Source of the DNA: Kaiparowitsia implicata GSE-PSE-MK54-09C
GTDB taxonomy: Bacteria > Cyanobacteriota > Cyanobacteriia > Elainellales > Elainellaceae
Assembly (NCBI GenBank): GCA_019359435.1
Contig: JAHHHI010000055.1
Span: 306,564-370,563 of the forward strand
Direction of reading: 5' to 3'
DNA: 64,000 nt
The notes below the pieces were generated by a model. The model saw nothing but the letters and a program-made list of their open reading frames with translations, was not told where the DNA came from and did no database searches. The position numbers and the translations under genes were made by a program. Within the stretch, counting starts at the first letter, position 1; the number at the start of each line of letters is the position of its first letter. Shown piece after piece: positions 63,652 to 64,000 of the stretch.

Positions 63652-63677
63652 AGACTGATGCAGTAGTGCAACAGTCT
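63652..63677 (-). promoter_or_regulatory. Hairpin in the leader of the small-ORF unit
   Basis: AGACTG-a-TGCA-gtag-TGCA-a-CAGTCT forms a near-perfect stem, followed on the minus strand by TTTGAG. It lies about 40 bases upstream of the 51-residue ORF and could be an attenuator. No promoter boxes are clear. Confidence 0.4.
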
Positions 63678-63814
63678 GGTTTCCGAGCGAAGACCGGTAG
63701 GCTGAGGCTCCAAGTGTCGCTTTCTCACTCTGATGCGTCGGGTGCGTCGGGGTTGAGCTACATAACCCATAGGAAAGCCCAAGCTTACACCCGATAAACT
63801 ACATCAAATAAATA

Positions 63815-63850
63815 AAAAGGGGCACCAAGTATCGCTTGGTGCCCCTTATC
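63815..63850 (-). terminator. Terminator of psbD
   Basis: GGGGCACCAAG and CTTGGTGCCCC form a perfect 11-bp stem with a 5-base loop (63819-63845). On the minus strand it is followed by TTTTTATTTATTT. It lies about 30 bases after the psbD stop. Confidence 0.9.
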
Positions 63851-63874
63851 TTACTTAACTTCACTTCCACTCAA

Positions 63875-64000
<126 letters not shown>

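Overview
The window is chromosomal DNA from a cyanobacterium. The evidence is a dense scatter of the HIP1 octamer GCGATCGC in genes and spacers, the 3' end of a photosystem II D2 gene (psbD) at the right edge, and cyanobacterium-specific or plastid-related genes: sasA, pipX/pipY, psb32, ycf35, sepF, and a complex-C (cytochrome b6f) assembly factor. Gene content suggests a filamentous or Leptolyngbya-like lineage, but the genus cannot be fixed from the sequence alone. I saw no tRNA, rRNA, CRISPR array, insertion sequence or prophage; the window looks like ordinary core and shell genome with unusually hairpin-rich spacers.

Layout. 1-5 kb: a sensor kinase translationally coupled to recJ (cut by the window edge), and a GT4 glycosyltransferase. 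5-19 kb: the clock-output kinase sasA, a secreted Ntn hydrolase, an ABCD/YddA-type ABC protein, a DUF72 protein, a SIMPL-domain protein, a HEAT-repeat protein, an M28 aminopeptidase, psb32, and the DUF2997-ycf35-ferredoxin trio. 19-32 kb: priA, a group 2 sigma factor behind a long GATC-rich leader, a GNAT enzyme, PsiE, a nucleoside hydrolase, an M3 oligopeptidase, and a large secreted RTX protein in which CHRD units interrupt a DUF4394 domain. 32-46 kb: a CCB-type assembly factor, a JmjC/cupin protein, the grxC-gshB glutathione operon, a complete NMT1/SsuA-type ABC importer followed by a cytosine-deaminase-like amidohydrolase, an orphan sugar-binding lipoprotein, a KtrA-like K+ channel regulator and anmK. 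46-50 kb: a phosphorelay cluster of a NarL regulator, a CHASE3-like/PAS kinase and a CheY-like receiver.

50-63 kb is almost entirely minus strand and, in transcription order, reads phhB, porin, Rrf2 regulator, cysK, DnaJ-like, der, ecfT, acpS, pipX, pipY (YggS), sepF, proC. This joins nitrogen/carbon signalling (PipX, the PII/NtcA partner; PipY, the PLP-homeostasis protein) to division (SepF) and proline synthesis. Rrf2 and cysK look like a regulator-target pair for cysteine synthesis.

The most interesting candidates for something undescribed are: (a) a compact minus-strand unit at about 63.2-63.7 kb, just downstream of psbD, with two tiny tandem ORFs, a perfect Shine-Dalgarno before the second, and several hairpins ending in a terminator-like structure; (b) the nested CHRD-in-DUF4394 architecture; (c) the importer plus deaminase-like cluster; and (d) long perfect spacer palindromes, two of which (15.0 and 29.7 kb) share a core sequence and so look like copies of a dispersed element.
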